The notes under the pieces: generated by a model
Database searches by the model: none
Told to the model about the DNA's origin: nothing
What the model saw: only the letters and a program-made list of their open reading frames with translations
DNA from: an uncultured Clostridia bacterium
GTDB taxonomy: Bacteria; Bacillota; Clostridia; Oscillospirales; Acutalibacteraceae
Assembly (NCBI GenBank): GCA_945971755.1
Contig: CAMFPJ010000071.1
Coordinates: forward strand, 1 to 7,416
DNA length: 7,416 bases
Direction: 5' to 3'
Program-made: the position numbers and the translations under genes
In this document: positions 7,272 to 7,416 of the stretch, one piece after another
Layout of the letters: the number at the start of each line of letters is the position of its first letter
Numbering within the stretch: the stretch's first letter is position 1

Positions 7272-7300
7272 ATTATACTACAAAACAAGAATTTTGTCAT
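7272..7300 (-). promoter_or_regulatory. SigA-type promoter for the hydrolase-miaB-ylbF-mutS-mutL cluster
   Basis: Reading leftward on the minus strand, the -35 hexamer is ATGACA (7295-7300, five of six consensus bases). A spacer of exactly 17 bases follows, then a perfect -10 hexamer TATAAT (7272-7277). Transcription should begin near 7265, leaving a leader of about 38 bases before the hydrolase ATG. The genes downstream are tightly packed with no evident terminator, so this is the probable promoter of the whole cluster. Extra internal promoters cannot be excluded. Confidence 0.8.
7280..7297. repeat. Inverted repeat inside the promoter spacer, possible operator
   Basis: ACAAAACAAGAATTTTGT has perfect six-base arms (ACAAAA and TTTTGT) around a six-base centre. 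It fills the space between the -10 and -35 hexamers and overlaps the -35 by three bases. A dimeric regulator bound here would block RNA polymerase. It does not resemble the LexA, Fur or PerR boxes known from Gram-positive bacteria. In AT-rich DNA such a short palindrome can arise by chance. Confidence 0.3.
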
Positions 7301-7405
7301 TATTATTTTGAAAAAAGTGCAGAAAATTTTGGTTGAAAATCAAATTTACCGAAAAATATAAATTTTGTATATTTTCACATTTGAGTTTACCGTATTAAGT
7401 AATTT
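7301..7405. other. AT-rich upstream region with no recognisable gene
   Basis: This stretch upstream of the promoter is very rich in A and T and has runs of As and Ts that could act as an UP-element or a curved region. A short palindrome, TTGAAAATCAA, lies at 7333-7343. I see no credible coding sequence, RNA gene or terminator stem here. Confidence 0.5.
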
Positions 7406-7416
7406 CTGTCTCTTAT
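7406..7416. other. Probable Nextera/Tn5 mosaic-end adapter remnant at sequence end
   Basis: The last 11 bases, CTGTCTCTTAT, are identical to the first 11 bases of the 19-base Tn5 mosaic end as read into the adapter (CTGTCTCTTATACACATCT), and the sequence stops there. A perfect 11-base match exactly at the terminus is unlikely by chance. This is probably untrimmed library adapter, meaning the genomic sequence ends near 7405 and the right edge is a contig end. No transposase or other transposon sequence accompanies it. Confidence 0.8.

Noticed and set aside
7333..7343. Short palindrome TTGAAAATCAA as an operator
   Set aside because: Four-base arms in AT-rich DNA are expected by chance, and it is not placed against the promoter hexamers.
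7406..7416. End of a real Tn5-like transposon
   Set aside because: Only 11 bases of the engineered mosaic end are present, at the extreme terminus, with no transposase, so library adapter is far more likely.

Overview
The window carries one co-directional gene cluster on the minus strand. It reads from right to left as alpha/beta hydrolase, miaB, a YlbF/YmcA-family gene, mutS and mutL, and mutL runs off the left edge. All five genes are intact in what can be seen. I found no frameshift, insertion sequence, CRISPR array, tRNA or rRNA. The AT-rich base composition, strong AGGAGG-type ribosome binding sites, use of GTG and TTG starts, clostridial-looking MutS, MutL and MiaB sequences, and the Firmicutes order miaB-ymcA-mutS-mutL all point to a Gram-positive clostridial bacterium. 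An uncultured Oscillospiraceae/Ruminococcaceae-like gut organism is my best guess. That guess rests on family resemblance, not on a search.

Layout. Bases 7406-7416 match the start of the Tn5/Nextera mosaic end and are probably leftover sequencing adapter, so the right edge is probably a contig end. Bases 7252-7405 are an AT-rich leader with a near-consensus housekeeping promoter: ATGACA, 17 bp, TATAAT, reading leftward. Then come a monoacylglycerol-lipase-like hydrolase (start best placed at 7227), miaB (start best placed at a TTG at 6277), a 145-residue YlbF/YmcA protein with a Cys/His-rich tail, mutS (GTG start at 4357) and mutL (ATG at 1717, incomplete). Gaps between genes are only 11 to 47 bases. 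Each gene has its own ribosome binding site, and no terminator-like hairpin was noticed between them, so one transcript from the 7265 region is the simplest reading.

How the genes fit together. MutS recognises mismatches and MutL is the downstream nuclease/matchmaker. Both carry recognisable candidate beta-clamp-binding peptides (QISF and QILIEP), as expected in bacteria that lack MutH. MiaB adds the methylthio group to i6A37 of tRNAs. The YlbF/YmcA protein is the likely counterpart of B. subtilis YmcA (RicA), which lies between miaB and mutS there and belongs to an Fe-S-containing complex that assists RNase Y. Compared with B. subtilis, the spore-coat gene cotE is absent and a lipase-like gene heads the cluster.

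This is mostly a conserved housekeeping locus. I see no convincing new system. The points most worth a second look are the Cys/His tail of the YlbF/YmcA protein, the altered last position of the MutL endonuclease motif, the promoter with an embedded inverted repeat, and the probable adapter remnant.
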